64,000 nt of DNA from Gallionella sp. (lineage in GTDB: Bacteria; Pseudomonadota; Gammaproteobacteria; Burkholderiales; Gallionellaceae): the NCBI GenBank assembly GCA_028687575.1, contig JAQTZW010000004.1, forward strand, positions 124,001-188,000, given 5' to 3'. Positions 1 through 8,283 of this stretch are shown here, in pieces. Position numbers and translations under genes: made by a program. Within the stretch, counting starts at the first letter, position 1, and the number at the start of each line of letters is the position of its first letter. The notes under the pieces are model-generated. The model was given only the letters and a program-made list of their open reading frames with translations, searched no databases and was not told the origin of the DNA.

Positions 1-429
1 GCAAGATACGGTCTGCGCTGCCAGCGTCGCAGCGATAACCAAGCGGTCGCGCCCGAAGTGCAGGTGGTGCTGGGCGACAGCATGGGCGAGATGTTCGCCT
101 ATTACGCTGCCGCCGATCTTGCCTACATCGGCGGCAGCCTGTTGCCGTTCGGCGGGCAGAACCTGATTGAGGCCTGCGCGGTCGGCACGCCGGTGCTGAT
201 AGGCCCGCACACTTTCAATTTTGCCGATGCCAGCAAACTGGCGGTAGAGGCGGGGGCGGCGCTGCGGGTGCAGGACGCGGATCAGCTGTTTGGCCGCGCG
301 AAGACCCTGCTGGCCGACGACTCTGCGCTGGCCGACATGCGTGGTAAAGGTACGCGTTTCGTTACCGGCCATCAGGGGGCGACCGACAATGCGATGAAAG
401 TCATCAGCCGCTATCTCGCAGTGCGCTGA
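1..429 (+). CDS. waaA: 3-deoxy-D-manno-octulosonic acid transferase, C-terminal part (5'-truncated)
   Basis: The window opens inside this gene and its last 142 codons are visible. WaaA transfers Kdo from CMP-Kdo to lipid IVA at the inner face of the cytoplasmic membrane. The fragment is the C-terminal GT-B domain that binds the nucleotide sugar. It shows the family block VVLGDSMGEM, then ADLAYIGGSLLPFGGQN with LIEACAVGTPVLIGPHTFNF. The G-G-S-L...GGQN-E pattern and the PHTFNF motif are typical of WaaA. The reading frame is open from base 1 and ends TGA at 427-429. The next gene runs on the opposite strand and converges with it 15 bp away. Confidence 0.93.
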   Translation, partial: ARYGLRCQRRSDNQAVAPEVQVVLGDSMGEMFAYYAAADLAYIGGSLLPFGGQNLIEACAVGTPVLIGPHTFNFADASKLAVEAGAALRVQDADQLFGRAKTLLADDSALADMRGKGTRFVTGHQGATDNAMKVISRYLAVR

Positions 430-444
430 AGCCCTGTCGCCCGC

Positions 445-1326
445 CTATCCCGCTTCCGCCAGCAGCCGTTGCATCATGCCCTCGGCCTGCCTTGCGTAGC
501 TGCCGCCGAACAGGTTGGCGTGGTTGAGGATGTGGTAAAGGTTGTACAGTTCGCGCCGCACCGGGTAGCCGGCATCCAGCGGGTAACTGGCGCGGTAGGC
601 GGCGTAGAAGTCAGCCGGATAGCCGCCGAACAGTTCGGTCATTGCCAACTCGCATTCCCGGTCGCCGTAGCTGGCGGCAGGGTCGAAAATCACCGGTTGG
701 CCAGAGGCGAGGTAAGCGTGGTTGCCGCTCCACAGGTCGCCGTGCAACAGCGAAGCCTGCGGCTGATAACCGCCAAACAGCGCAGGCAGCGCATCCAGCA
801 GTTTTTCTCCGACAGTTTGCAGTTTGCTGCCCAAGCCGTTTTTTGCGGCGAGCCGTAACTGGTAGCCAATCCGGCGTTCGCCCCAGAAGGTCGGCCAGTC
901 ATCCGACCAGTCGTTGCTTTGCGGGTTGGTGCCGATGAAGTTGTCCTGAGCAAAACCAAAGCGCGGGGCGGTATGACGATGTAGCGCGGCGAGTTGTTCG
1001 CCCAGTTGTCGTACATCGCCGTGCGTGTTCAGCGCTAGATGTTCCAGCAGCAGAAAACCATGTCGTCCGGCAATGCCGTAAGTAATAGCTTGCGGCACTC
1101 GCAGTGTGCGGGTCGCGGCGATTACAGCCAGCCCTGCCGCTTCGGCAACCAGCATGGGCAATAGGTGTGCATCGTTAAGCTTGATGAAAAATGTCCGACC
1201 ATCACGGCCTGCCAGCCGGTAGCACAAATTGATGCAGCCGCCGCCGAGCGGCGTGCAGTTTGCCAGTTGGAATGTCTGCCCAGTCGCCGAACCGATAGCA
1301 GCGGCGATGGCCGACCAGTCAACCAT
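445..1326 (-). CDS. fructosamine kinase family protein
   Basis: A 293-aa protein of the fructosamine-3-kinase/aminoglycoside-phosphotransferase fold. Members phosphorylate sugar-amine adducts so that proteins are deglycated, but bacterial substrates are mostly unproven. Visible features are the glycine-rich start (TPLGGGCINLCYRL), the ATP-lysine strand (TFFIKLN), the hinge LLLEHL, the catalytic loop HGDLWSGNHAY and the metal-binding FDPAASYGDRECELAM. The frame is open further upstream, but the ATG at 1326 is preferred. It overlaps the TGA of the upstream lipoprotein gene by one base (TGATG), so the two are translationally coupled, and the family homology begins a few residues later. Confidence 0.88.
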   Translation of the reverse strand: MVDWSAIAAAIGSATGQTFQLANCTPLGGGCINLCYRLAGRDGRTFFIKLNDAHLLPMLVAEAAGLAVIAATRTLRVPQAITYGIAGRHGFLLLEHLALNTHGDVRQLGEQLAALHRHTAPRFGFAQDNFIGTNPQSNDWSDDWPTFWGERRIGYQLRLAAKNGLGSKLQTVGEKLLDALPALFGGYQPQASLLHGDLWSGNHAYLASGQPVIFDPAASYGDRECELAMTELFGGYPADFYAAYRASYPLDAGYPVRRELYNLYHILNHANLFGGSYARQAEGMMQRLLAEAG

Positions 1327-1799
1327 CAGGGTTTGGGCATTGCAGGGGGCGGGGCGGTTTCGGCGGGTAGCGGCTCGACACGCAGCACGCCCATCTTCTG
1401 CACCAGTCGCACGCGTTTGCCAACCTTGAAGGCATCCGGTTTGCCGGGTTGCATCACATAGGTGCTCTGCTCGTCGTTGTCCACCTTGACCCACAATTCG
1501 AGGCCGGGCCGGGTGCCGATGCCTGCCTGCTGGCCTAGCGTGCCGCCCAGCACCGACCCGAGTACGGAGCCGACCGCCGCGCCGCGTCCACCGCCGCTGT
1601 TGGCACCGCCCACCTGGCCGAAAATGCCACCCGCCATCGAGCCACCGTTGGAGCTGTCATCCATCTCAATCGGCGTGATGCTTTCCACCACCGCCATCCT
1701 GACGATCTCTTTGGGTTTGTTCTCGGCATTGACCCCGTGCGGGCCGCTGGCGCAACCGGCCAGCAGCAGGGCGGCAAACAGCAAGCTACGTTTCAGCAT
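1326..1799 (-). CDS. glycine-zipper outer-membrane lipoprotein (SlyB-like)
   Basis: A 157-aa predicted lipoprotein. A signal peptide with lipobox (LLLAGCAS, Cys at about residue 16) is followed by a glycine-zipper 2TM segment at about residues 52-92 (SMAGGIFGQVGG, then GAAVGSVLGSVLGGTLGQQAG). The C-terminal half is a small beta-rich region with repeated Val-Lys-Val and Val-Gly-Lys-Arg-Val stretches, as in SlyB/Pcp-type proteins. It probably sits in the outer membrane and supports envelope integrity. That role is inferred from the family. Its stop codon overlaps the start of the fructosamine kinase gene, so they are likely co-transcribed. Confidence 0.82.
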   Translation of the reverse strand: MLKRSLLFAALLLAGCASGPHGVNAENKPKEIVRMAVVESITPIEMDDSSNGGSMAGGIFGQVGGANSGGGRGAAVGSVLGSVLGGTLGQQAGIGTRPGLELWVKVDNDEQSTYVMQPGKPDAFKVGKRVRLVQKMGVLRVEPLPAETAPPPAMPKP

Positions 1800-1807
1800 T
1801 GCAGAAC

Positions 1808-2746
1808 TTACAGCTTGATGGCGAAACCGAAATGCTTCTCGAACGCGGTCTCGATCTCTGCGCGGCGCAGGTCGTGGTTCTGACCGCCCCGGCTGGAGAT
1901 CTTGATCGAACCCATCAGCGAGGCCAGGCGACCGGTGGTTTCCCAGTCCCAGCCCTTCTGGATGCCGTGCAGCAGGCCGGCGCGATACGCGTCGCCGCAG
2001 CCGGTCGGGTCTACCACCGCATCCGGCTTGGGTGTCGGGATGGCGATCTCGCGGCCATCGGCGTAGATCATCGAACCGTCGCCGCCCAGCGTGACGATCA
2101 GCGCGGTCACCGATTTGGCGATCTCGGCCAGCGACTTGCCGGTCTTTTCTTCCAGCATCTTGGCTTCGTAATCGTTGACCGTGACGTAGGTGGCCTGATC
2201 TATGAAACGCAGCAGGTCTTCTTTGCCAAACATCGGCATGCCCTGACCGGGGTCGAACACGAACGGGATGCCGGCGGCGACGAACTGTTCGGCGTGCTCG
2301 ATCATGCCGTCGCGGCCATCCGGCGAGACGATGCCCAGCGTTACGCCTGCGGCTTCAGCGACCTTGTTCTGATGCGAAAAGCCCATCGCACCGGGGTGGA
2401 AGGCGGTGATCTGGTTGTCGTCCAGGTCGGTAGTGATGAAGGCCTGACCGGTGAAACTATCCGGCACGTGGCGGATGTGGCTCTGCGGGATGCCCAGTTT
2501 TTCCAAACGCTTGGCGTAAGGCGGGAAGTCGTCGCCGACGGTCGCCATGATCAGCGGCTTGCCGCCCAACAGGTGCAGGTTGTAGGCGATGTTGCCGGCG
2601 CAGCCGCCATATTCGCGGCGCATCTCGGGCACCAGGAAGGCAACGTTCAGGATATGGATCTGTTCCGGGATGATGTGTTTTTTGAATTGGTCCTTGAACA
2701 CCATGATGGTGTCGTAAGCCATCGAACCGCAGATGAGTGTATTCAT
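1808..2746 (-). CDS. PfkB-family carbohydrate/adenosine kinase
   Basis: A 312-aa ribokinase-fold kinase. The N-terminal PfkB substrate-binding signature is visible (EYGGCAGNIAYNLHLLG at about residues 45-61). The C-terminal signature VVDPTGCGDAYRAGLLHG carries the anion-hole Gly-Cys-Gly and the catalytic Asp. The Gly-Gly-x-x-x-N-x-A motif and the cysteine in place of the usual Ala in the DTxGxGD motif are common in adenosine-kinase-like members. An adenosine kinase would clear the adenosine made by the SAH hydrolase encoded about 54 kb away. That link is only metabolic inference. It is followed closely by the lipoprotein gene (8-bp gap). Confidence 0.86.
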   Translation of the reverse strand: MNTLICGSMAYDTIMVFKDQFKKHIIPEQIHILNVAFLVPEMRREYGGCAGNIAYNLHLLGGKPLIMATVGDDFPPYAKRLEKLGIPQSHIRHVPDSFTGQAFITTDLDDNQITAFHPGAMGFSHQNKVAEAAGVTLGIVSPDGRDGMIEHAEQFVAAGIPFVFDPGQGMPMFGKEDLLRFIDQATYVTVNDYEAKMLEEKTGKSLAEIAKSVTALIVTLGGDGSMIYADGREIAIPTPKPDAVVDPTGCGDAYRAGLLHGIQKGWDWETTGRLASLMGSIKISSRGGQNHDLRRAEIETAFEKHFGFAIKL

Positions 2747-2830
2747 GGTAAGCGTTGCCTGAAAGTATTGGTGAAGCTCGGATTATAACCGTGCTCGGGG
2801 TCACACCGCACGGTCACGGCTTGCAACTTG

Positions 2831-3670
2831 TTATGACCGGTCGTGTTCTTGCAGATGCTCGCCACAGCGCCGGCAGTAATTGGCATCCTTTTCGTGCCCT
2901 TCCAGCAGGCAGCGGGGGCAGGCGATGACCAGATTATGGGTTGGTCTGATGCGATTGAGTTCGACGCCCACGATGCCGGTCGGCACGGCGATGATGATGT
3001 AGCCCAGTATCATCACTATCGAAGCCAGAAACTGGCCAGGCGGGGTGTGCGGCGCGATGTCGCCATAACCCACGGTGGTGATGGTGACGATCGCCCAGTA
3101 GATCGAGATGGGGATGCTGGTAAAACCGTTCACCGGGCCTTCGATGGCATACATCATCGTGCCGAGTATCATCACCAGCGTCAGGATGGCCAGCAGGAAC
3201 ACCAGCAGTTTGCGTTTGCTGGCCGCCAGTGCTTGTGCCATCAACTGGCCTTCTTCCAGATAGCTTGCCAGTTTCAGCACCCGGAAGATGCGCAACAGAC
3301 GCAACAGACGCAACGCGAACGCGTAATTGGTGCCGGCCAGGAACAAGCCCAGATAACTGGGCAGTGTGGAAAGCAGGTCCACCAGCCCCATGAAGCTGAA
3401 GATGTATTTCCTGGGGGCGCTGACCGAGACGATGCGGGCGAGGTATTCCAGCGTGAAGCCTATGGTGAATATCCATTCGATCACGATGAAAGCGGTGGCC
3501 CAGCGCGCGTGGATCGCGTCCACGCTGTCCAGCATCACGGCCAGCACGCTGGCCAGGATGGAACACACCAGCAGGATGTCGAACAGTTTTCCCGCAGGGG
3601 TGTCGGCGCTGAAGATGATGCGGTAGGTCACATCGCGCCAGTGAGCGCGTGCGGGGCTTTCGCTGTTCAT
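2831..3670 (-). CDS. voltage-gated-type potassium/ion channel with C-terminal zinc ribbon
   Basis: A 279-aa six-helix cation channel. Four voltage-sensor-like helices span about residues 25-140, including an arginine-rich S4 (ALRLLRLLRIFRVLKL). An S5-pore-S6 module carries the K+ selectivity filter TTVGYGD at about residues 193-199. The C-terminal tail has two paired-cysteine knuckles, CPRC at about 248 and CRRC at about 266, forming a probable zinc ribbon facing the cytoplasm. Transport of K+ is supported by the filter. Gating and regulatory roles are not visible. The gene is not clearly co-transcribed with its neighbours, with 84 bp to the kinase gene. Confidence 0.88.
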   Translation of the reverse strand: MNSESPARAHWRDVTYRIIFSADTPAGKLFDILLVCSILASVLAVMLDSVDAIHARWATAFIVIEWIFTIGFTLEYLARIVSVSAPRKYIFSFMGLVDLLSTLPSYLGLFLAGTNYAFALRLLRLLRIFRVLKLASYLEEGQLMAQALAASKRKLLVFLLAILTLVMILGTMMYAIEGPVNGFTSIPISIYWAIVTITTVGYGDIAPHTPPGQFLASIVMILGYIIIAVPTGIVGVELNRIRPTHNLVIACPRCLLEGHEKDANYCRRCGEHLQEHDRS

Positions 3671-3709
3671 GGTTGTGCTCCGTCCATAATGCGCCGGTGT
3701 CGCCCGGAT

Positions 3710-5092
3710 TCAATGTTGCTCGGCATTTTTCTCGGCGATGAATTGCGCTTTATTGAGGCCGATCAGCACAATCAATACAGCGGAATAGAGGAAGGTAGAA
3801 AGCAGGATCACGCCGATCACTACCGCCTTGAACATCTCCAGATGCACAAAGGTGGCGGGGATCATGGTCAGCATCACGATGGACAGCCCACCCTTGATGC
3901 CGGCGAAAGTCAGCACCCCCCACCAGCGCGGATTGATGTTGGTCATGCGGTCGGTCTTGTTGGTCAGCCAGGCGAACAGCGCCATCATCACCGCGCGTAT
4001 CGCCGTGGTGGCGATAAACATCGCCAGGATCTCGACGCGGTATTGCCACAATAGTTGCAGGTCTATCATCTCGGCCATCGCCACGAACAGGATAGTGTTG
4101 GCCACCATGGACAACAACTGGATGTCTTCCTGATTGCGCAAGTGGCGGTCGCGCTCGGCCAGTGTGGCCTTGATGCGCTGCAGCACGTTGTTGATCACGC
4201 CGGAAGAGGTGTTGCGATGATCCGCTTCGAGACGGAGGGTGGCCTCGTCGAGATGTATCTGGGTGTTCTCTTCTTCTATCGCGCGGGTCATCACGTGGTG
4301 TACGGTGATGGTGGCGCAGATGCAGGCCAGTATTCCCGACAGGTGCAGGTGCGAATGGCTGCCGAACAGGTTGAGCAGCGAGTAGAAGTGTTCGGCCAGC
4401 TCGAAAGCGCCGTAGCCAGTGATGATCAGCACCATCATCTCCGCGATGCGGTTGTCCGTGGTTTTCATCGCGAACAAACCTATCAGTCCGATCACCACAC
4501 CGACCGCGACCGAACCGAAGATGACGGCGGCGCTGATCTCGGCGACATACGCGGCGGTGACCTGTCCGCCATTCATTGCAAAAATGCCGATGAACACGAA
4601 GATGATGAGTGCCGTCGCGTCGTTGAACAGGCTTTCGCCTTCGGCCAGTATCTTCAGGCGGTGTGGCAACTCAAAGCGCGAGAAGATGCTGACCACCGAC
4701 ACCGGGTCGGTCGCCAGCACCATTGCGAACAGCACGATGATGGCATCGAAGGTCAGGGCATAGCTGGCGAACAGCCAGTCGGAGACGAGCAGCGCCATCA
4801 CCACCGACAAGGCGACAGCCACCACTGCCAGCATGAACAGGCTTAAGCCATGCTCGCGTAGGTCGGCGATCCTGACTTCCAGCGAATCTGAGATCAACAG
4901 CACCGGCAACAGGAAGATCACCAGCGTGGCGAAATGTTCTGCATCGCCGGTCAGTACCGGGGCCTGCTGGAAGGCGTAATGCGCGGTGAACGACAGTACG
5001 ATCAGGCCGAGCGGCGAAGGGATGCCCAGCTTGTCCTGGAGTTGCAGGGCTATGAACAGTATCCCCGTGATCATCAGTAATGTCGCTATCAT
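3710..5092 (-). CDS. CPA1-family Na+(K+)/H+ antiporter
   Basis: A 460-aa membrane protein with about 12 hydrophobic segments, typical of the sodium/hydrogen exchanger (NhaP/CPA1) family. The ion-binding region is visible as VLATDPVSVVSIFSRFELPHRL, followed by LAEGESLFNDATALIIF. These are the conserved TDP and ND motifs needed for cation/proton exchange. A longer charged cytoplasmic loop lies at about residues 285-325. The frame is open to 5245, but the ATG at 5092 begins directly in the first helix (MIATLLMITG) and is preceded by an AGGAG ribosome site, so the shorter form is chosen. Role: pH and cation homeostasis. Confidence 0.88.
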   Translation of the reverse strand: MIATLLMITGILFIALQLQDKLGIPSPLGLIVLSFTAHYAFQQAPVLTGDAEHFATLVIFLLPVLLISDSLEVRIADLREHGLSLFMLAVVAVALSVVMALLVSDWLFASYALTFDAIIVLFAMVLATDPVSVVSIFSRFELPHRLKILAEGESLFNDATALIIFVFIGIFAMNGGQVTAAYVAEISAAVIFGSVAVGVVIGLIGLFAMKTTDNRIAEMMVLIITGYGAFELAEHFYSLLNLFGSHSHLHLSGILACICATITVHHVMTRAIEEENTQIHLDEATLRLEADHRNTSSGVINNVLQRIKATLAERDRHLRNQEDIQLLSMVANTILFVAMAEMIDLQLLWQYRVEILAMFIATTAIRAVMMALFAWLTNKTDRMTNINPRWWGVLTFAGIKGGLSIVMLTMIPATFVHLEMFKAVVIGVILLSTFLYSAVLIVLIGLNKAQFIAEKNAEQH

Positions 5093-5217
5093 TGGCAGCA
5101 AGCTCCTTTGAGTGGTTGACCGTCCGATTATCACAGAATAAACCGTTAGCGGCCAATCGGATGGGTTGACAACTGAGGGGGTGTAGAATGCCCGGGCGAT
5201 AATGCGGAGAGATACAC

Positions 5218-6132
5218 ATGGAGTTTTTTCAGTCGGCCTATGCAAGCATCAGGGCGCTTGCGATGGTCACCTGGTTCGATATAGGCGGCACACCGGTCAA
5301 CTTTTTCAAGCTGGCCGGGCTGGCCATCATTCTGTCGGCGGTCTGGCGAGTGGGGTATGTGTTCGAACGCACCGTCTCGCAGATCGGGCGCGAGGAGGGC
5401 AAGGAAGTCACTCCGGGCACCTATGCGTTGAGCCGGATAGGCCGCTATCTGGTGTGGATCGTCGGCGTGATCGTAGGTCTGGGTTATCTCGGTTTCAACA
5501 TGTCCAGCTTTGCCGTGCTGGGCGGCGCGATCGGTGTCGGTCTGGGCTTCGGCTTGCAGAACATCATCAGCAACTTTGTCTCGGGCATCATCATCCTGGT
5601 CGAGAAGATCATCAAGGTGGACGACTTCGTTGATTTGCAGTCCGGCGTGATGGGACGGGTCGCCGAGATCAACCTGCGCTATACCCGCATCACCACCACC
5701 GACCTGATAGACGTCATCGTGCCCAATTCCGAATTCATCACCGGGCGGGTCATCAACTGGACGCTGGGCGAGCCGGTGCGCCGGCTGCATATCGCGTTCG
5801 GCGTGGCCTACGGTACGGACAAGCAGCTGGTCAGGGAGGCGGGCATCGCCGCCGCCATGAGCATACCGGGTACGGTGCGCGAAACGGGGCGCGAACCCGA
5901 TGTCTGGCTGGTCAAGTTCGGCGACAGCAGTCTGGATTTCGAGCTGGTCGTCTGGGTGGGGGCCGATGCCATCGGCTCGCCGGGTCGCACCGAAGCGAGT
6001 TACCTGTGGGCGATAGAGGACGAACTCGCCAAACGCCATATCGAAATACCCTTCCCGCAACGCGATCTGCATATCCGCTCAGGCAAACTGGCGGTCTCGC
6101 TGGAACGGGTGGGTGTGGCAGCTGCTCAGTAG
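5218..6132 (+). CDS. MscS-type mechanosensitive ion channel
   Basis: A 304-aa MscS-like channel. Helices lie at about residues 30-48 and 78-100. The pore helix TM3 has the small-residue pattern SSFAVLGGAIGVGLGFGLQN, followed by the amphipathic turn IISNFVSGIIIL. The beta domain follows (VEKIIKVDDFVDL...GRVAEINLRYTRI), then the alpha/beta vestibule. Such channels release solutes on hypo-osmotic shock. Its stop codon falls inside the last bases of a duplicated slyX 3' end, so in the ancestral arrangement mscS and slyX probably converged and overlapped by a few bases. Confidence 0.9.
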   Translation: MEFFQSAYASIRALAMVTWFDIGGTPVNFFKLAGLAIILSAVWRVGYVFERTVSQIGREEGKEVTPGTYALSRIGRYLVWIVGVIVGLGYLGFNMSSFAVLGGAIGVGLGFGLQNIISNFVSGIIILVEKIIKVDDFVDLQSGVMGRVAEINLRYTRITTTDLIDVIVPNSEFITGRVINWTLGEPVRRLHIAFGVAYGTDKQLVREAGIAAAMSIPGTVRETGREPDVWLVKFGDSSLDFELVVWVGADAIGSPGRTEASYLWAIEDELAKRHIEIPFPQRDLHIRSGKLAVSLERVGVAAAQ

Positions 6133-6204
6133 TGCGGCGGTTTCTCGTTGCCAGGTTTGCTGGCATTGCCGGCTTCCAGCAGCGACCTGACGTGACCGGC
6201 CAGC
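6124..6204. repeat. 81-bp direct repeat, copy 1: detached duplicate of the slyX 3' end
   Basis: This segment matches 7073-7153 at 77 of 81 positions. Read on the minus strand it encodes the last part of SlyX (HVRSLLEAGNASKPGNEK, then PPHY and a stop), but it has no start or upstream portion, so it is a gene fragment. Together with copy 2 it brackets the PIN-domain gene. The period is 949 bp. Confidence 0.9.
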
Positions 6205-6273
6205 ACGTAGATACCGATTAGTGCTACGAAGCTAGACCTGACCCCGTGTGTGCCGTGCCTTACGGGTTAGCCA

Positions 6274-6813
6274 TCATTTGAAAAGTTCAGCGCGAATAAA
6301 AGTTGCAAGCAACTCTCCGGCGTTCCATTTCTTTAAATCGACGATGGTGCCACCGTGTATCGTCTTGGCGCGTTTTAGCGCCTTTTTTCCATCGCAGGTC
6401 AGGACAACTGATACCGTCGATCTCGCGGCAAGCGAGACGTCGGCCTCATTTTTGTATAGGCCGGTGGGCCTCATAGTTGGGCCAACCGAAGACCTCTCCG
6501 TGCGGAGAATCGCCAACTCTTCCTCGCTTGCAAAACGCCCACAATCCAAGCCAGCTACCCGTTGTTGCTCCGGCGGTAGAGATTCGTCGTAGAGTCCGAA
6601 ATAAGTATCGGTAGAAATCATTCTGTCGTTCAGAGCGGTCTCGACATACTTGCGCTTGTCAGAGGGCATGTGAAGGATTTCAAACTCCGCTTCCCTTGTT
6701 ATCTGAATGGAAAATTGATCGCTAGGAAGCTCCAAGCGCAAATCGACTCCTCGGTCGAAGAATGCATCCCAAGCGTTGCTGTCGACAAACAGAGAAATCG
6801 GCATGGCACTCAT
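6274..6813 (-). CDS. PIN-domain-like protein (putative RNase/toxin-like)
   Basis: A 179-aa protein with the layout of a PIN nuclease. The first acidic residue follows a hydrophobic strand (SLFVDSNAWDAFF, Asp11). Glu41/Glu43 lie in an early helix (REAEFEIL). Asp125 is in KNEADVSLAARS, and Asp141 follows the strand VSVVLTCD. PIN enzymes cleave RNA and often act as toxins. No antitoxin gene is recognisable next to it. An in-frame ATG at 6804 is an alternative start. Neither start has a strong ribosome site. The gene lies inside the 949-bp insertion bracketed by slyX 3'-end repeats, so it was probably acquired. PIN assignment rests on motif spacing. Confidence 0.68.
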   Translation of the reverse strand: MSAMPISLFVDSNAWDAFFDRGVDLRLELPSDQFSIQITREAEFEILHMPSDKRKYVETALNDRMISTDTYFGLYDESLPPEQQRVAGLDCGRFASEEELAILRTERSSVGPTMRPTGLYKNEADVSLAARSTVSVVLTCDGKKALKRAKTIHGGTIVDLKKWNAGELLATFIRAELFK

Positions 6814-6825
6814 GATGGCTAACGA

Positions 6826-6984
6826 ATGAAAAGGACTTCCCCGTCCCGAAGGAGCGGAGAAGTTTCCCCGAACGGCATCGAAAATGCCTTGATGGGATTG
6901 CCGGATTTCATCAAAACCGCCGAGAGGGTTGAAGTGGCTGGCATTATCGCCATCGGCATCGGACTTGCCAAGCAGCAGGCGTAG
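6826..6984 (+). CDS. small ORF, 52 aa, uncertain
   Basis: An ATG-started frame divergent from the PIN gene encodes a basic N-terminus and a hydrophobic C-terminal stretch (VAGIIAIGIGLAKQQA). Its TAG stop is provided by the GTAGG end of the palindrome at 6981-7025. No family is recognised and no good ribosome site precedes it. It may be a small membrane peptide or simply the remnant of a gene cut by the insertion. Confidence 0.2.
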   Translation: MKRTSPSRRSGEVSPNGIENALMGLPDFIKTAERVEVAGIIAIGIGLAKQQA

Positions 6985-7025
6985 GTGCGATTAGCGGAGC
7001 GTAATCGCACGAATTTCACACCTAC
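6981..7025. repeat. REP-like palindrome (GTAGG...CCTAC)
   Basis: The outer ends are GTAGGTG and CACACCTAC. Inside is a perfect 9-bp inverted repeat, GTGCGATTA (6985-6993) and TAATCGCAC (7002-7010), around an 8-base loop. The GTAG edge and imperfect outer stem are like REP sequences mobilised by RAYT transposases. A RAYT gene lies at 35723-36262. Confidence 0.7.
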
Positions 7026-7072
7026 GCAACTAATCGGAGCTATGCGGGGCGGCGGTGGACGGGAAGGTCGCC

Positions 7073-7153
7073 GCTCAGTAGTGCGGCGGCTTCTCGTGGC
7101 CGGGTTTGCTGGCATTGCCGGCTTCCAGCAGCGACCTGACGTGATCGGCCAGC
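7073..7153. repeat. 81-bp direct repeat, copy 2 (inside slyX)
   Basis: This is the resident counterpart of 6124-6204 and forms the 3' part of the intact slyX gene. The four differences between the copies include two synonymous and two amino-acid-changing bases (His/Asn and Asp/Gly). Confidence 0.9.
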
Positions 7154-7281
7154 GAGGTGCAGAGAGCTTCCAACTGGTTCAGTTTTTGCTGCTGCTGATA
7201 GACCACCTTGTTCAGTTCTTCGATGGCGTCTTCCTGAAAGGCGATTTTTGTTTCGATGTTGACCAGACGTTGTTCGTTCAT
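7075..7281 (-). CDS. slyX: SlyX family protein
   Basis: A 68-aa protein, the usual SlyX length. It is predicted to be one long coiled coil: heptad-like LVNIETKIAFQEDAIEELN, then VVYQQQQKLNQLEA, with a Pro/His-rich tail ending KPPHY. The family is widespread in proteobacteria but its function is unknown. The ATG at 7281 starts at MNEQRL, the conserved N-terminus, so the longer open frame upstream is ignored. Its last 81 bp are duplicated at 6124-6204. It lies 59 bp downstream of the second MscS gene and is probably transcribed with it. Confidence 0.88.
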   Translation of the reverse strand: MNEQRLVNIETKIAFQEDAIEELNKVVYQQQQKLNQLEALCTSLADHVRSLLEAGNASKPGHEKPPHY

Positions 7282-7340
7282 GATGAGACTCCGGCGCGCC
7301 GGATGACTGCCGGCGGGTTGTTTATGGGTGCGGTGCGCGG

Positions 7341-8270
7341 CTAATCTGGACGCGATGGTGCGGCAGCCTCTGTCTCTGCCGATGGCCCCGGCCTGCTGCG
7401 GGCATCGGAAAGTTCCAGGGTGGAGGAGCCGATCTGTACCTTGCCACCGGTCGCCTGGAAGTCTTCCAGGATGCGGGCGAACAACAGGCTCTTGGTGCTG
7501 CGCCGCACACGGTAGTCCACCACGTAGCGCAGCGTGAATTCGATGTAGTTGGAGTCGAAGCTCATGGTCACCATCGAGTCGAGTTGTGCATCCTCGACGC
7601 GATATTGCTGGGCGAACCTGTGCCAAGCCTCTCGGGAGTCATCAGCGATGCGAGTGAGCATGGCCTTGCCGGCCTTTTCGATGATGCTGCGCGCCAGCTT
7701 GTGATCCGAGCTGGTGCGCACCGGAATGACGATCTCGTCCCACAGGAACGGGAAGTCGGCGGTGTAGTTGAGGATGTTCTCCTTGAACACCAGGCTGTTG
7801 GAAAGGCGCACCAGTCGGCCATTGTAGAGGTCTGACCTGACCCATCCGCCGCACTCCATGACGGTAGTGATCAGTGGGTTGATGTCTATCACGTCGCCCA
7901 TCACGTTGCCCATCTGGATGCGTTCGCCCGGTTTGTACAGGCTCCAGAACGAGATTGCCAGCCAGCCCAGCAGGCTCTGGATCACCTCGCGCAGCGCGAA
8001 ACCGATACCCACGCTGAGTGCCCCGAGGATGACGGCCAGATTCTTCATCTGATCGTTGAAGAGAATCAGCACGCTCATGGCTGCCAGCATGTAGCCAGCG
8101 AAGCTGATCGCCTTGCGGGTCTTGTAGCGGATGTCTTTGTCGTCAATGCGCTGCGAGGCGCTGTCCTGTGCGAAACGGGTCAGCAGCAGGATGATGAGTG
8201 TCAGCAGCGCGGCAGTGACACCTTTCATGAAGAGTGGGTGGGCGATCAGGTCATTCATCAGTGGGTTCAT
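7341..8270 (-). CDS. MscS-type mechanosensitive ion channel (second paralogue)
   Basis: A 309-aa MscS-like protein with helices at about residues 15-33, 55-75 and 80-100. Its pore helix is VILGALSVGIGFALREVIQS, followed by the beta domain (YKPGERIQMGNVMGDVIDINPLITTV). It is only distantly similar to the 304-aa MscS at 5218-6132. Here an Arg-Glu pair replaces the usual Gln-Asn after the pore helix. The C-terminal tail is Pro/Ala/Glu-rich and probably disordered. It starts 13 bp downstream of the Ca2+-ATPase gene, so an ion-homeostasis operon (exchanger, pump, channel) is likely. Confidence 0.87.
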   Translation of the reverse strand: MNPLMNDLIAHPLFMKGVTAALLTLIILLLTRFAQDSASQRIDDKDIRYKTRKAISFAGYMLAAMSVLILFNDQMKNLAVILGALSVGIGFALREVIQSLLGWLAISFWSLYKPGERIQMGNVMGDVIDINPLITTVMECGGWVRSDLYNGRLVRLSNSLVFKENILNYTADFPFLWDEIVIPVRTSSDHKLARSIIEKAGKAMLTRIADDSREAWHRFAQQYRVEDAQLDSMVTMSFDSNYIEFTLRYVVDYRVRRSTKSLLFARILEDFQATGGKVQIGSSTLELSDARSRPGPSAETEAAAPSRPD

Positions 8271-8283
8271 GGGAGGGTGGCGT

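Noticed and set aside
5166..5189. TTGACA followed by TAGAAT upstream of the first mscS gene
   Set aside because: The spacer is only 12 bp, too short for a sigma-70 promoter, so I do not call it.
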